Source of the DNA: Enterobacteriaceae bacterium UBA2655
GTDB lineage: Bacteria; Pseudomonadota; Gammaproteobacteria; Enterobacterales; Enterobacteriaceae
DNA: 21,136 nt
NCBI GenBank assembly: GCA_002359495.1
Contig: DENB01000089.1
Coordinates: 1 to 21,136 of the forward strand
Reading direction: 5' to 3'
The position numbers and the translations under genes are program-made. The first letter of the stretch is position 1. Each line of letters starts with the position of its first letter. The notes beneath the pieces are model-generated. The model saw nothing but the letters and a program-made list of their open reading frames with translations. It was not told the origin of the DNA and searched no databases. This document shows positions 1 through 7,559 of this stretch, piece by piece.

Positions 1-706
1 AATTCAGTAAACCACTACAGACCACTACAAGACGATGCCGGAAGAGCTCAATGTCTGGATGGTCATGCGCAAGGCGCCTCCGCTACCTTTCCTGCCTGAG
101 GAGGCTCACGGGAAAGAGATGGTCGCGCTCGCTCTGTGCTATGTGGGCGATCCTGAAGAAGGAGAGCGGCTTATCGAGCCGCTGCGCGGATTTGGCGCGG
201 CGATCGGCGAGCACATCGGCGTGCAGCCCTACATCGCCTGGCAGCAGGCATTCGATCCGCTCTTATCAAAAGGAGCACGCAACTACTGGAAGTCTCACAA
301 CTTCTCAAAAATCAGTGACGACGTTATCGATCTGATCATCGAATATGGAGCCAGATTGCCGTCACCCCACTGTGAGATCTTCATCGGGACGATTGGAGGC
401 CAGACGGCCAACGTAGCGCCCGAGGCGATGGCGTACTCAAGCCGGGATGCTAACTACGTGATGAATGTGCACGGTCGCTGGGAGACAGCCGCTGAAGATG
501 AACGCTGCATCGCCTGGGCGCGGGAATTCTTTGCTAAATCGCAACCCTTCGCCAGTAGCGGCGCGTACATCAACTTCCTTACCCAGGAAGAGACCGAACG
601 CATCGCCTTCGCTTACGGCGCGGCTTACAATCGCCTGGTGGAGCTTAAGATTAAATACGACCCGACGAACCTTTTCCGAATGAATCAGAACATCAGGCCG
701 GTATAA
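1..706 (+). pseudogene. FAD-linked oxidase (berberine-bridge type), C-terminal half only, 5' frame broken
   Basis: The open part encodes about 223 residues from the ATG at 35. It matches the C-terminal half of bacterial FAD-binding PCMH/BBE oxidoreductases, which are usually about 450-480 residues long. Signs of the family are the PEELNVW segment at the start, ARNYWKSHNF near residue 82, VMNVHGRW near 142, and the terminal BBE motif KYDPTNLFRMNQNIRP. The FAD-binding N-terminal domain is absent. In this frame a TAA lies at 8-10, and the ATG at 35 has no Shine-Dalgarno site. Bases 11-20 and 21-30 are a near-perfect 10-bp tandem duplication (9 of 10 identical). Removing one copy joins the frame from base 1 (Asn-Ser-Val-Asn-His-Tyr-Lys-Thr-Met-Pro-Glu-Glu). 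I therefore read this as a full-length gene entering from the left and frameshifted by the duplication. A shortened expressed product from 35 is possible but unlikely. Confidence 0.7.
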
Positions 707-716
707 GGCCTGCGCT

Positions 717-752
717 GCGCCTGACGACAGTATGTATCCAGCCGTCAGGCGC
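717..752. terminator. Inverted repeat between convergent genes, possible terminator
   Basis: A perfect 10-bp inverted repeat, GCGCCTGACG at 717-726 and CGTCAGGCGC at 743-752, is separated by 16 nt. It sits in the 75-bp gap between the two convergent genes. No T-run follows directly on either strand; a short TTTTT occurs about 13 nt later on the plus strand. Transcription termination is therefore plausible from position but not shown. Confidence 0.4.
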
Positions 753-781
753 GATAACAACGGGTTTTTAGCTGCGCGATA

Positions 782-2002
782 TCAATCAAACCAGGGCTGA
801 AAAGGATCAGGGAATTTTTCCCAGTTATCGGCGCCGAGTGCCATCTCCTCATTGGTCAGTAAGGCGGCATCCAGCCGCTGACGCAGCCCCGCTTCATCCA
901 TATTGATGCCGATAAAAACCATCTCCTGACGCGCATCGCCGCTCCCTTCAACCCAGTTTTCGGAAATAAACTGCAGCGTTTCCGGATCTTGCGGCCAGCG
1001 ATCTTTCGGCACGCTCGCCCACCACATTCCCGCCAGTCCCTGACGGCTTACGCCGCCCGCCTGCGACCAGGATCCGGCATGGCCCGGACGGCTTGCCAGC
1101 CAGAAAAAGCCTTTCGAGCGCACCACACCCTGCATCTCTTCATTAATGATCGTCCAGAAGCGCAGGGGATGGAACGGACGGCGCGCACGGTAGACGAAGC
1201 TGCGAATGCCATACTCTTCCGTCTCCGGCGTGTGCTCGCCGCGCAGCTCCTTCAGCCAGCCCGGCGCCAGCGACGCCGCCTCAAAATCGAACAGCCCGGT
1301 ATTGAGCACCTGATCAAGCCCTACTTTACCGAAGGAGGAGGTGACAATCTTTGCGCGCGGGTTCAAGGAGTGAAGAATGGCCATCAGCCTCTCCTTCTGC
1401 GCCTCGTCGATCAGATCGGTTTTATTGAGAATCAGCACGTCGCAAAACTCAATCTGGTCGATCAACAGATCGACTACCGTACGCTCATCCTCTTCGCCCA
1501 GTGATTCGCCGCGCGAGCGGATGCTTTCATCCGACTCGTAATCACGCAGAAAGTTGAAGCCATCCACCACCGTCACCATGGTATCCAGCGACGCCACTTC
1601 CGACAGGCTCTGGCCCTCTTCATCGGCAAAGGTGAAGGTCTCTGCAACCGGCAAAGGTTCAGAGATGCCGGTTGATTCGATCACCAGGTTATCGAAACGC
1701 CCCTCTTTAGCCAGGCGATTCACCTCCAGCAGCAGATCTTCCCGCAAGGTGCAGCAAATGCAGCCGTTGCTCATTTCCACCAGCTTTTCATCGGTGCGCG
1801 ACAGTTGCGCGCCACCGTCGCGCACCAGCGTCGCGTCGATATTCACCTCGGACATATCGTTGACGATGACCGCCACCCGGCGCCCTTCCCGGTTGTTGAG
1901 AATGTGATTGAGCAGCGTCGTTTTACCCGCGCCGAGAAATCCTGACAGTACGGTAACCGGCAGCTTTGCCAGCCCGGCGGCATGGGGAGTAAGAGATGAC
2001 AT
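782..2002 (-). CDS. zigA: Zinc metallochaperone GTPase, CobW/COG0523 family, ZigA type
   Basis: A 406-residue CobW/COG0523 P-loop GTPase. Walker A GFLGAGKT is at 21-28, the ESTG switch at 109-112, the family zinc-binding CxCC (CICC) at 81-84 and the NKTD guanine motif at 193-196. The C-terminal half is the CobW C-terminal domain with the [12 protein letters not shown] block typical of ZigA-like members rather than the shorter YjiA/YeiR. Family knowledge: these GTPases deliver zinc to client enzymes during zinc starvation and are often Zur-regulated. The start at 2002 is supported by AAGGAG 5 nt upstream. A perfect Zur-like palindrome overlaps the probable promoter at 2073-2088, which supports the zinc-starvation role. 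It is transcribed alone; a strong terminator separates it from paoC upstream. Enzyme class is certain; ZigA subtype is likely. Confidence 0.92.
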   Translation of the reverse strand: MSSLTPHAAGLAKLPVTVLSGFLGAGKTTLLNHILNNREGRRVAVIVNDMSEVNIDATLVRDGGAQLSRTDEKLVEMSNGCICCTLREDLLLEVNRLAKEGRFDNLVIESTGISEPLPVAETFTFADEEGQSLSEVASLDTMVTVVDGFNFLRDYESDESIRSRGESLGEEDERTVVDLLIDQIEFCDVLILNKTDLIDEAQKERLMAILHSLNPRAKIVTSSFGKVGLDQVLNTGLFDFEAASLAPGWLKELRGEHTPETEEYGIRSFVYRARRPFHPLRFWTIINEEMQGVVRSKGFFWLASRPGHAGSWSQAGGVSRQGLAGMWWASVPKDRWPQDPETLQFISENWVEGSGDARQEMVFIGINMDEAGLRQRLDAALLTNEEMALGADNWEKFPDPFQPWFD

Positions 2003-2072
2003 GGCGACTCCTTAAAAAATGGCCTTTGCGTCTTTGGTTTTGAATCAGACGGAGATACGCCCCGCTTTTTAA

Positions 2073-2088
2073 TTATGTTATAACATAA
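2073..2088 (-). promoter_or_regulatory. Zur-like operator upstream of the ZigA-type GTPase gene
   Basis: TTATGTTATAACATAA is a perfect 16-bp palindrome. It matches the core of gammaproteobacterial Zur boxes (TGTTATA/TATAACA), recalled from memory rather than searched. It covers the -10 hexamer of the predicted zigA promoter, so a bound repressor would block RNA polymerase. Confidence 0.75.
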
Positions 2089-2104
2089 CAATTAACGCTG
2101 TCAC
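2077..2104 (-). promoter_or_regulatory. Predicted sigma-70 promoter of zigA
   Basis: On the minus strand, GTGACA (2099-2104) and TATAAC (2077-2082) are separated by 16 nt. Each differs from the consensus -35 and -10 by one base. The -10 lies inside the Zur-like palindrome. Assigned by eye. Confidence 0.5.
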
Positions 2105-2201
2105 TCTGGATCGCAAAAGAAGCTGGCAAGTAAGAAAATGACGCAGGCAAAAAGCGTGAAAAATGGCGCGCGATATCGCGATGATAGGGTTGAAAACGCA
2201 G

Positions 2202-2238
2202 AAAAAAGCCGTAACGGGCGGCTGCCCGTTACGGCTTT
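2202..2238 (-). terminator. Intrinsic terminator of the paoABC operon
   Basis: A perfect 14-bp stem (2206-2219 with 2224-2237), extendable by one more A-T pair, encloses a 4-nt loop. On the minus strand it is followed by a run of T (A-run at 2202-2207 on the plus strand). It starts about 15 bp after the paoC stop codon and is a textbook Rho-independent terminator. Confidence 0.9.
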
Positions 2239-2252
2239 CAGCCTCAGCGCAT

Positions 2253-4448
2253 TCAGACCAGCGTCGGCAAGCCTTTCAGCAGCTTATCGAGCGTGACAGG
2301 GTAATCCCTCACCCTTACGCCGGTCGCATTATATACCGCATTGGCAATGGCCGCGCCGACGCCGCACAGGCCCAGCTCGCCGACCCCTTTGGCTTTCATC
2401 GGCGACGAAACGGGATCGGTGTCGTCGAGGAAAATCACTTCCTGCTCGGGGATGTCGGCATGAACCGGCACCTCATAGGCCGCCAGATCGTGATTCACGA
2501 AATAGCCCAGCCGCGTATCGACCGCCAGCTCCTCCATCAGCGCCGCGCCGACGCCCATGGTCATGGCGCCGATCACCTGGCTGCGCGCCGTTTTCGGATT
2601 AAGTATCCGGCCTGCGGCGCAGACGGCCAGCATGCGCCGAACGCGCACTTCGCCGGTCGCCATATCGACGCCGACCTCAACGAAGTGTCCGGCAAAGGTG
2701 GATTGCTGAAATTTTTTCGCCAGGTCGCCGAACTCAATTGAGTCTTCAGCGGTAAGCGTCCCGGACGCGGCCGCCTCCGCCAATGGGATCTGGCGATTCC
2801 CCGCGCGTACCTGCTGGTCGGCGAAAACCGCCTCATTCGGATCGACGCCAAGCTTCTGCGCCACCGCTTCGCGCAGTTTAACGCAGGCGGCGTAGACGCC
2901 CGCCGTTGAGCTGTTGCCGCCCCACTGTCCCCCCGAACCGGCGGAAACCGGAAAATCGGAATCCCCCAGGCGCACTATCACTTTCTCCAGCGGCACGCCC
3001 AGCATCTCCGCCGCGGTCTGGGCAATGATCGTGTAGCTGCCCGTACCGATATCCGTCATATCCGTCTCTACGGTCACGGCGCCCTGCCCATCTAAATGCA
3101 CGCGCGCGCCGGACTTCATCACCAGGTTGTTGCGAAAGCCGGCCGCCACGCCCATGCCTGTCAGCCAGCGGCCGTCGCGTACCTGCGCGGGACGGGCATT
3201 GCGGCGGCTCCAGCCGAATTTCTCCGCGCCGGTGCGCAAACACTCCACCAGCTGACGCCGGGAAAAAGGACGATCGGGATTAGCGGGATCGACCTGCGTA
3301 TCGTTAAGGATGCGAAACTCGACCGGATCCATGCCCAGTTTTTCCGCCATTTCATCTATCGCGATCTCCAGCGCCATCAGGCCCGGCGCTTCGCCTGGCG
3401 CACGCATCGCGTTACCCTCGGGCAGATCGAGCTTCGCCAGCCGCAGCCCGGTAAAACGGTTCGCGCCGGCATACAGCAGTTCCGTCTGCTGAACCGCCGT
3501 CTCCGACTTCCCTTCCGGCAGGTTGCCTGACCAGCTCTCGTGCGCGATGGCGGTGATATGCCCGTCCCGACGAGCGCCGATGCGGATGTGCTGAATGGTC
3601 GCCGGACGGTGCGTAGTGTTGTTCGGGATTAGCGGCCTCGGCAGCGAAATTTTCACCGGCCGTTTCGCCGCCCGCGCGCCAAGCGCCGCCAGCAGCGCAT
3701 CGCTGCGCAGGAACAGCTTGCCGCCGAAGCCGCCGCCGATATAAGGCGACACCAGCCGCACATTCTCTTCGGGCAGATTCAGCGTTTTCGCCAGATCGCT
3801 CTTGCCCCAGTGGATCATCTGATTAGAAGTCCAGACCGTTACCTTATCGCCTTTCCACATGGCCAGAGACGCATGCGGCTCCATCGCCATGTGGCTCTGG
3901 TCGGGCGTGGTATAGGTGACGTCGAGCTGCACGGGCGCCGCAGCGAAAGCCGCTTCAAAATCGCCGGTCTTTTTGTCCGGTTCGCTCTCGTCCGGCTTCG
4001 CAGACGGTTTTTGTTGGGCAAGATCCCAGGCGCCGCGCTCGCGACGATAATGCACCTGGATCAACGTCGCCGCCGCGCGCGCCTGTTCGAACGTTTCGGC
4101 GACCACCACGGCGATCGCCTGATGGTAATGCTGAATTTCCGGTCCGCCCAACAGCGCGGCGGCATTCCTGTCGCCTTTGCCGAGGCGGCCCGCATTGTCG
4201 GCGGTTACGATGGCAAGCACGCCGGGGGCGCGCCGGGCGGCCCGCAGATCGATGGAGTTGATTCGCCCCTTGGCGATGGAAGAGCCGACCACGTAGCCAT
4301 AGGCGGCATCCGGCGCCAGATCGTGCCATTCATAGGCGTAATGGGCGGTGCCGGTGGTTTTCAGCGGCCCGTCGATGCGGTCGTGAGGACGGCCTACCAC
4401 CTTAAGCTGATCGATCGGGTTCTCTTTTGCTGGAGTGTCGAATTTCAT
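2253..4448 (-). CDS. paoC: Periplasmic aldehyde oxidoreductase, molybdenum-cofactor subunit PaoC
   Basis: A 731-residue xanthine-oxidase-family large subunit, almost the same length as E. coli PaoC (YagR). It binds the molybdenum cofactor and carries out hydroxylation of aldehydes to carboxylic acids. Visible marks are the IGGGFGGK cofactor loop, the AMRAPGEAPG block, the GQWGGNSS segment and the catalytic glutamate in KGVGELGLCGVG (Glu about 691). It has no signal peptide of its own; in the known E. coli enzyme the assembled complex is exported through the Tat signal of PaoA. Its ATG lies 4 nt after the paoB stop, with GAGGG inside the end of paoB as ribosome site. It is the last gene of the operon. 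A paoD (XdhC-like maturation factor) gene, which follows in E. coli, is absent here. Confidence 0.93.
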   Translation of the reverse strand: MKFDTPAKENPIDQLKVVGRPHDRIDGPLKTTGTAHYAYEWHDLAPDAAYGYVVGSSIAKGRINSIDLRAARRAPGVLAIVTADNAGRLGKGDRNAAALLGGPEIQHYHQAIAVVVAETFEQARAAATLIQVHYRRERGAWDLAQQKPSAKPDESEPDKKTGDFEAAFAAAPVQLDVTYTTPDQSHMAMEPHASLAMWKGDKVTVWTSNQMIHWGKSDLAKTLNLPEENVRLVSPYIGGGFGGKLFLRSDALLAALGARAAKRPVKISLPRPLIPNNTTHRPATIQHIRIGARRDGHITAIAHESWSGNLPEGKSETAVQQTELLYAGANRFTGLRLAKLDLPEGNAMRAPGEAPGLMALEIAIDEMAEKLGMDPVEFRILNDTQVDPANPDRPFSRRQLVECLRTGAEKFGWSRRNARPAQVRDGRWLTGMGVAAGFRNNLVMKSGARVHLDGQGAVTVETDMTDIGTGSYTIIAQTAAEMLGVPLEKVIVRLGDSDFPVSAGSGGQWGGNSSTAGVYAACVKLREAVAQKLGVDPNEAVFADQQVRAGNRQIPLAEAAASGTLTAEDSIEFGDLAKKFQQSTFAGHFVEVGVDMATGEVRVRRMLAVCAAGRILNPKTARSQVIGAMTMGVGAALMEELAVDTRLGYFVNHDLAAYEVPVHADIPEQEVIFLDDTDPVSSPMKAKGVGELGLCGVGAAIANAVYNATGVRVRDYPVTLDKLLKGLPTLV

Positions 4449-4452
4449 AAAT

Positions 4453-5403
4453 TTATGCCCTCGCTTCCGTCAGCGCAGAGGCGAGCGTTCGCTTCGCCAG
4501 AATCAACTTGAACTCGTTTTCATGCGTCGGGTGCGCATCCGCAAACAGCCGGTCATATACCGCCTGCGCCCCTTGCGGCAGCGCGCCATCGGCATCTTCG
4601 CGCCGCCAGGGTTTATGCGCCACGCCGCCCAGCGCCACGCGCCCGCTTCCGTCCTGCTGCACCACGGCGGCCACAGAGACCAGCGCAAAAGCGTAAGAGG
4701 CGCGATCCCGCACCTTGCGATAGATATGCGTGCCGCCGAGCGGACGCGGCAGCGTGACGCCGGTAATCAGTTCGCCTGACGACAACGCGTTCTCCAGATG
4801 CGGCGTATCGCCCGGCCCGCGGTAAAAGTCGGCGAGCGGGATTTTGCGCTCGCGTCCCTCCGGGCTGACCGTCTCCACCACGGCGTCAAGCAGACGCATG
4901 GCAACCGCCATATCGCTGGGATGGGTGGCGATGCAGGCGCGGCTTGCGCCGATGACCGCAAGCTGACGGCTGAAACCTTCTAACGCCGCGCAGCCGCTGC
5001 CCGGCAGCCGCTTGTTGCAAGGTTGATTGGTATCGTAGAAATAAGGACAACGCGTGCGCTGCAGCAGATTGCCGGCGGTGGTCGCCTTGTTGCGCAGCTG
5101 ACCCGAGGCCCCGGCCAGCAGCGCCCGCGAAAGCACAGCGTAATCCCGACGTACCCGCGCATCCGCAGCCAGATCGGTATTGCGCACCAGCGCGCCGATG
5201 CGCAGCCCGCCGTCGGCGGTCGGCTCGATTTTATCGAGCGCCAGGCCGTTAACGTCGATCAGGTGCGTGGGGGTTTCGATTTCCAGCTTCATCAGGTCCA
5301 GCAAATTGGTTCCGCCTGCAATAAATTTTGCACCGGGGGTGCGCTGTGCGCTTGCGGCGGCGTCTGCGGGCGTGGTTACGCGTTCATAGGTAAAAGCCTT
5401 CAT
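4453..5403 (-). CDS. paoB: Periplasmic aldehyde oxidoreductase, FAD / [4Fe-4S] subunit PaoB
   Basis: A 316-residue FAD-binding middle subunit of the xanthine oxidase family, close in length to E. coli PaoB (YagS, 318). [11 protein letters not shown] at 29-39 is the FAD pyrophosphate-binding loop. The segment with [13 protein letters not shown] and [10 protein letters not shown] (Cys 119, 129, 138), plus Cys 157, corresponds to the insertion that holds an extra [4Fe-4S] cluster in PaoB-type subunits. The subunit passes electrons between the Fe-S clusters and FAD. The frame is open up to 5469, but the ATG at 5403 is chosen because it overlaps the paoA stop by 4 nt (ATGA), indicating translational coupling, and gives the family N-terminus MKAFTYERV. 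Confidence 0.93.
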   Translation of the reverse strand: MKAFTYERVTTPADAAASAQRTPGAKFIAGGTNLLDLMKLEIETPTHLIDVNGLALDKIEPTADGGLRIGALVRNTDLAADARVRRDYAVLSRALLAGASGQLRNKATTAGNLLQRTRCPYFYDTNQPCNKRLPGSGCAALEGFSRQLAVIGASRACIATHPSDMAVAMRLLDAVVETVSPEGRERKIPLADFYRGPGDTPHLENALSSGELITGVTLPRPLGGTHIYRKVRDRASYAFALVSVAAVVQQDGSGRVALGGVAHKPWRREDADGALPQGAQAVYDRLFADAHPTHENEFKLILAKRTLASALTEARA

Positions 5404-6119
5404 GATTGTTCGCTCCCGGAGACCTCGGTTATCGCAGCAAGGATGTTGGAGTAAGCTCCGCAGCGGCAAATATTGCCGCTCATACGCTCGCGTATTTCAT
5501 CAGGGGTGACCTGGGGAGGTGAAACCAGATCGAGGGTAACGTGGCTGGGAATGCCCATTTCGATCTCTTTCAGTGCCGCCACCGACGAGCAGATCTGGCC
5601 CGGCGTGCAGTAGCCGCACTGGTAGCCGTCATGCTTCACAAACGCGGCCTGCATCGGATGCAATTTGTCGGGCGTCCCCAGACCTTCAATGGTGGTCACT
5701 TCGGCATCCTGGTGCATCACGGCCAGCGTCAGACAGGAATTGATGCGACGACCATCCACAATGACCGTACAGGCGCCGCACTGACCATGGTCGCACCCTT
5801 TTTTAGTGCCGGTGAGGCGCAGATGTTCGCGCAGCGCGTCCAGCAGCGTCGTGCGCGTATCGACTTCCAGCCGCCGGGCGATGCCGTTCACGTTCAGTGT
5901 CAGAGGGGAGGTTTGCGGCGGCGGAGTGGTCGGCGGTTCGCCGGCGCTGAACGCCTCGGAGGGAGAAACGGCTGCGGTTGCCGCGGTTGCCGCGCCGACG
6001 ATCAATAACTCCCGCCTCGTCAGGCTGAGATCGTACTCTTCGTTCTGTTGTCCGGGATTATCGCTGCTGCAAGCATCATACCGATGCCGTTTATTAACCT
6101 CGTTCTCTGGATTGCTCAT
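5400..6119 (-). CDS. paoA: Periplasmic aldehyde oxidoreductase, [2Fe-2S] subunit PaoA with Tat signal
   Basis: A 239-residue small subunit with two [2Fe-2S] domains. The plant-ferredoxin-type cysteines are 109, 114, 117 and 129; the second set is 168, 171, 218 and 220 (CGYC and CRC). A twin-arginine signal spans about residues 31-59 (SLTRREL, then an alanine-rich hydrophobic stretch), so the assembled PaoABC enzyme should reach the periplasm folded and with cofactors. About 30 residues precede the Arg-Arg pair, as in E. coli PaoA (YagT). The start at 6119 is backed by GGAGG 6 nt upstream. It is the first gene of paoABC. Family knowledge: the enzyme detoxifies aromatic and other aldehydes. No obvious operator was found in the 188 bp upstream. 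Confidence 0.94.
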   Translation of the reverse strand: MSNPENEVNKRHRYDACSSDNPGQQNEEYDLSLTRRELLIVGAATAATAAVSPSEAFSAGEPPTTPPPQTSPLTLNVNGIARRLEVDTRTTLLDALREHLRLTGTKKGCDHGQCGACTVIVDGRRINSCLTLAVMHQDAEVTTIEGLGTPDKLHPMQAAFVKHDGYQCGYCTPGQICSSVAALKEIEMGIPSHVTLDLVSPPQVTPDEIRERMSGNICRCGAYSNILAAITEVSGSEQS

Positions 6120-6307
6120 GCCAGGCCTCCGGTATTGGTAACGTTAAATCAGGAAAAGTGGACGCTTTTCGCGACTGCAATGCGCGATTTTTATCATCAA
6201 CTTTTAAAGATAGTCCCTGCTCGCGCTGGGGTTACCCCTGATTTCCGCATACTGTCATGAGGCGTACTAATAAATGAGTAGAAATTGAGCTTTTGGTGGC
6301 GCGGTAA
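6120..6307. other. Intergenic region upstream of paoA
   Basis: 188 bp between the tetR stop and the paoA start, both on the minus strand, presumably carrying the paoABC promoter. A small GGGGT-T-ACCCC palindrome is present near 6224-6234. No convincing -35/-10 pair or T-rich terminator was identified. Confidence 0.3.
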
Positions 6308-6868
6308 TTAGCCGGTTTGCGCGCCCATCGTTTTTTTTGCCAGCAGCAAACATTTCTCAGCGGCATCCCTGTCCTGCGTAACGAAAGCGGAAACAATTGC
6401 GCCTTCCTTTAAAAAACAGAGCAGATCGATAAAGCATTCATCTACGTCGGGCAAATGCCGGACCAGCAGCGCGCGTACCTTGATTTTATGTTCCCGACAG
6501 TACTGCGCGATGGCGCTGTCAGGCGAACGAATTTCTGCTGCCGTATTAATAAAAAAGCAGCCGTTAAAGCTATTCAGTTCTTCTACCTGATTGTGAAACC
6601 AGTCCGACAGCGCCCGAAACAACCTGGAAACGACCTCTTCCGCCGTCTCTGCGCCCTTCAGCTTGTTATCCAGCCAGTCGAGGAAAATAGCGTCCCGATA
6701 CGCAAGCGTAGCGAGCACCAGATCGTCCTTACTTGAAAAATGGTGATAAAGCGTTCTTTTCGCCACGCCTGAGACAGCAAGCACCTCGTTAATCCCGACT
6801 GAGTTAATGCCATCCTGGTTAAATAACCTCAACGCTGTAGTAATTAACAGCTCTCTTTTTTCGTTCAT
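6308..6868 (-). CDS. TetR/AcrR-family transcriptional repressor
   Basis: 186 residues from the ATG at 6868, which has GGAGGGG just upstream; the frame is open to 6925, but that upstream part runs through the operators. The N-terminus is a TetR helix-turn-helix (SVGINEVLAVSGVAKRTLYHHF, about residues 22-43, with the family YHHF SSKDDL ending). The C-terminal ligand domain is helical and resembles the group that regulates small stress-responsive membrane proteins or reductases. It diverges from the HPP gene, and two palindromic operators lie between them, so autorepression and repression of the HPP gene are the likely role. The inducer is unknown. It could also affect paoABC, which lies downstream on the same strand, but no matching operator was seen there. 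Confidence 0.9.
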   Translation of the reverse strand: MNEKRELLITTALRLFNQDGINSVGINEVLAVSGVAKRTLYHHFSSKDDLVLATLAYRDAIFLDWLDNKLKGAETAEEVVSRLFRALSDWFHNQVEELNSFNGCFFINTAAEIRSPDSAIAQYCREHKIKVRALLVRHLPDVDECFIDLLCFLKEGAIVSAFVTQDRDAAEKCLLLAKKTMGAQTG

Positions 6869-6889
6869 GATCCCCTCCGCCCTCGCATA

Positions 6890-6919
6890 TTGACAAGTGT
6901 AGACAGAGTTGTCTACATT
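6890..6919 (+). promoter_or_regulatory. Predicted promoter of the HPP-family gene
   Basis: Consensus -35 TTGACA (6890-6895) and a weaker -10 TACATT (6914-6919) are separated by 18 nt. The first palindromic operator fills the spacer and the expected start point falls near the second operator, which suits repression by the divergent TetR protein. Confidence 0.5.
6898..6917. promoter_or_regulatory. Palindromic operator 1, probable TetR-family binding site
   Basis: TGTAGACA, 4-nt spacer, TGTCTACA: a perfect inverted repeat with 8-bp arms in the divergent promoter region between the tetR and HPP genes. Its half-site TAGACA is repeated in operator 2. Confidence 0.8.
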
Positions 6920-6925
6920 GGACAA

Positions 6926-6943
6926 GTAGACAATCCTGTCTAC
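6926..6943. promoter_or_regulatory. Palindromic operator 2, probable TetR-family binding site
   Basis: GTAGACA, 4-nt spacer, TGTCTAC: a perfect inverted repeat with 7-bp arms. It is identical to operator 1 in half-site and spacer length, and its centre lies 27 bp from that of operator 1. Confidence 0.8.
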
Positions 6944-6966
6944 CTCAATAAAAGAGACAAATCAAA

Positions 6967-7431
6967 ATGAATAAGCTGCTTTTTTCTGTGGTTTCCGGGT
7001 TGGGCGCCGCTGTCGCTATCGGTCTGCTTTCTTACATTGATACGTTGCAGTCTGGCTGGGTTTTACTGATGGCGCCGTTTGGCGCAACGGCGGTGTTGGT
7101 TTTCGGCTTGCCGGAGAGTCCGCTGGCACGCCCCAAAAATGTCATCCTCGGTCATTTTCTTACGGCTTTGATCGGCGTCTGTTTTATGCAATGGGTTGGC
7201 GTGAATCCTGTCTCGCTCGCGCTGGCATCGGGGTTGGCGGTTAGCGCGATGTTGCTGACAGGCACCACTCACCCTCCGGCCGGCGCAAACCCGCTGTTAA
7301 TTATGCTCAGCGGGCAAAGCTGGTCTTTTCTGATATCGCCGGTTTTATCAGGCGCCTGCGCTATCGTCCTGCTTGGCTGGTTAATCAATTATCTGCGTAA
7401 TTATCGCGCCAGAGAGCGCATTGTCGGTTAA
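6967..7431 (+). CDS. HPP-family integral membrane protein
   Basis: 154 residues, almost entirely hydrophobic, with about four to five predicted membrane spans. The family signature TGTTHPPAGANPLL is near residues 98-111, and the segment APFGATAVLVFGLPESPLARPKN near 36-58 is the conserved first cytoplasmic part of HPP proteins. Known HPP members in cyanobacteria and chloroplasts are linked to nitrite transport; the role in enterobacteria is not established, so no substrate is assigned. The ATG at 6967 is preceded by AGAGACAAATCAAA, a weak ribosome site. It is transcribed alone from a promoter overlapped by two TetR-type operators, suggesting that it is an inducible membrane protein. Confidence 0.88.
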   Translation: MNKLLFSVVSGLGAAVAIGLLSYIDTLQSGWVLLMAPFGATAVLVFGLPESPLARPKNVILGHFLTALIGVCFMQWVGVNPVSLALASGLAVSAMLLTGTTHPPAGANPLLIMLSGQSWSFLISPVLSGACAIVLLGWLINYLRNYRARERIVG

Positions 7432-7508
7432 TTGCGGCGCGCATAAGAAAATTGTATTGGCCTAAAGCGGTGCGGCGGCGCAGTTTAGAAAAAACGTTCG
7501 GAGGCGCT

Positions 7509-7559
7509 ATGTCAGAGAGCAGGATTGCTGCCGCTACATTCTCGAGGGGGCTTTTATGA
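7509..7559 (+). CDS. Putative 16-codon leader peptide overlapping the LysR start
   Basis: A short frame, MSESRIAAATFSRGLL, begins with ATG at 7509. It has a strong GGAGG at 7500-7504, although the 4-nt spacing is tight. Its TGA stop (7557-7559) overlaps the ATG of the LysR gene (7556-7558) as ATGA, the usual geometry of translational coupling. No conservation evidence is available. It may instead be a chance frame. Confidence 0.4.
   Translation: MSESRIAAATFSRGLL

Noticed and set aside
3810..4511. Plus-strand open frame of 233 codons opposite paoC
   Set aside because: Antisense to a gene with complete family motifs; composition is low-complexity Arg/Gly/His typical of a shadow frame.
5404..5469. 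Upstream extension of paoB
   Set aside because: It lies inside paoA in another frame; the ATGA overlap at 5400-5403 and similarity to the E. coli N-terminus fix the start at 5403.
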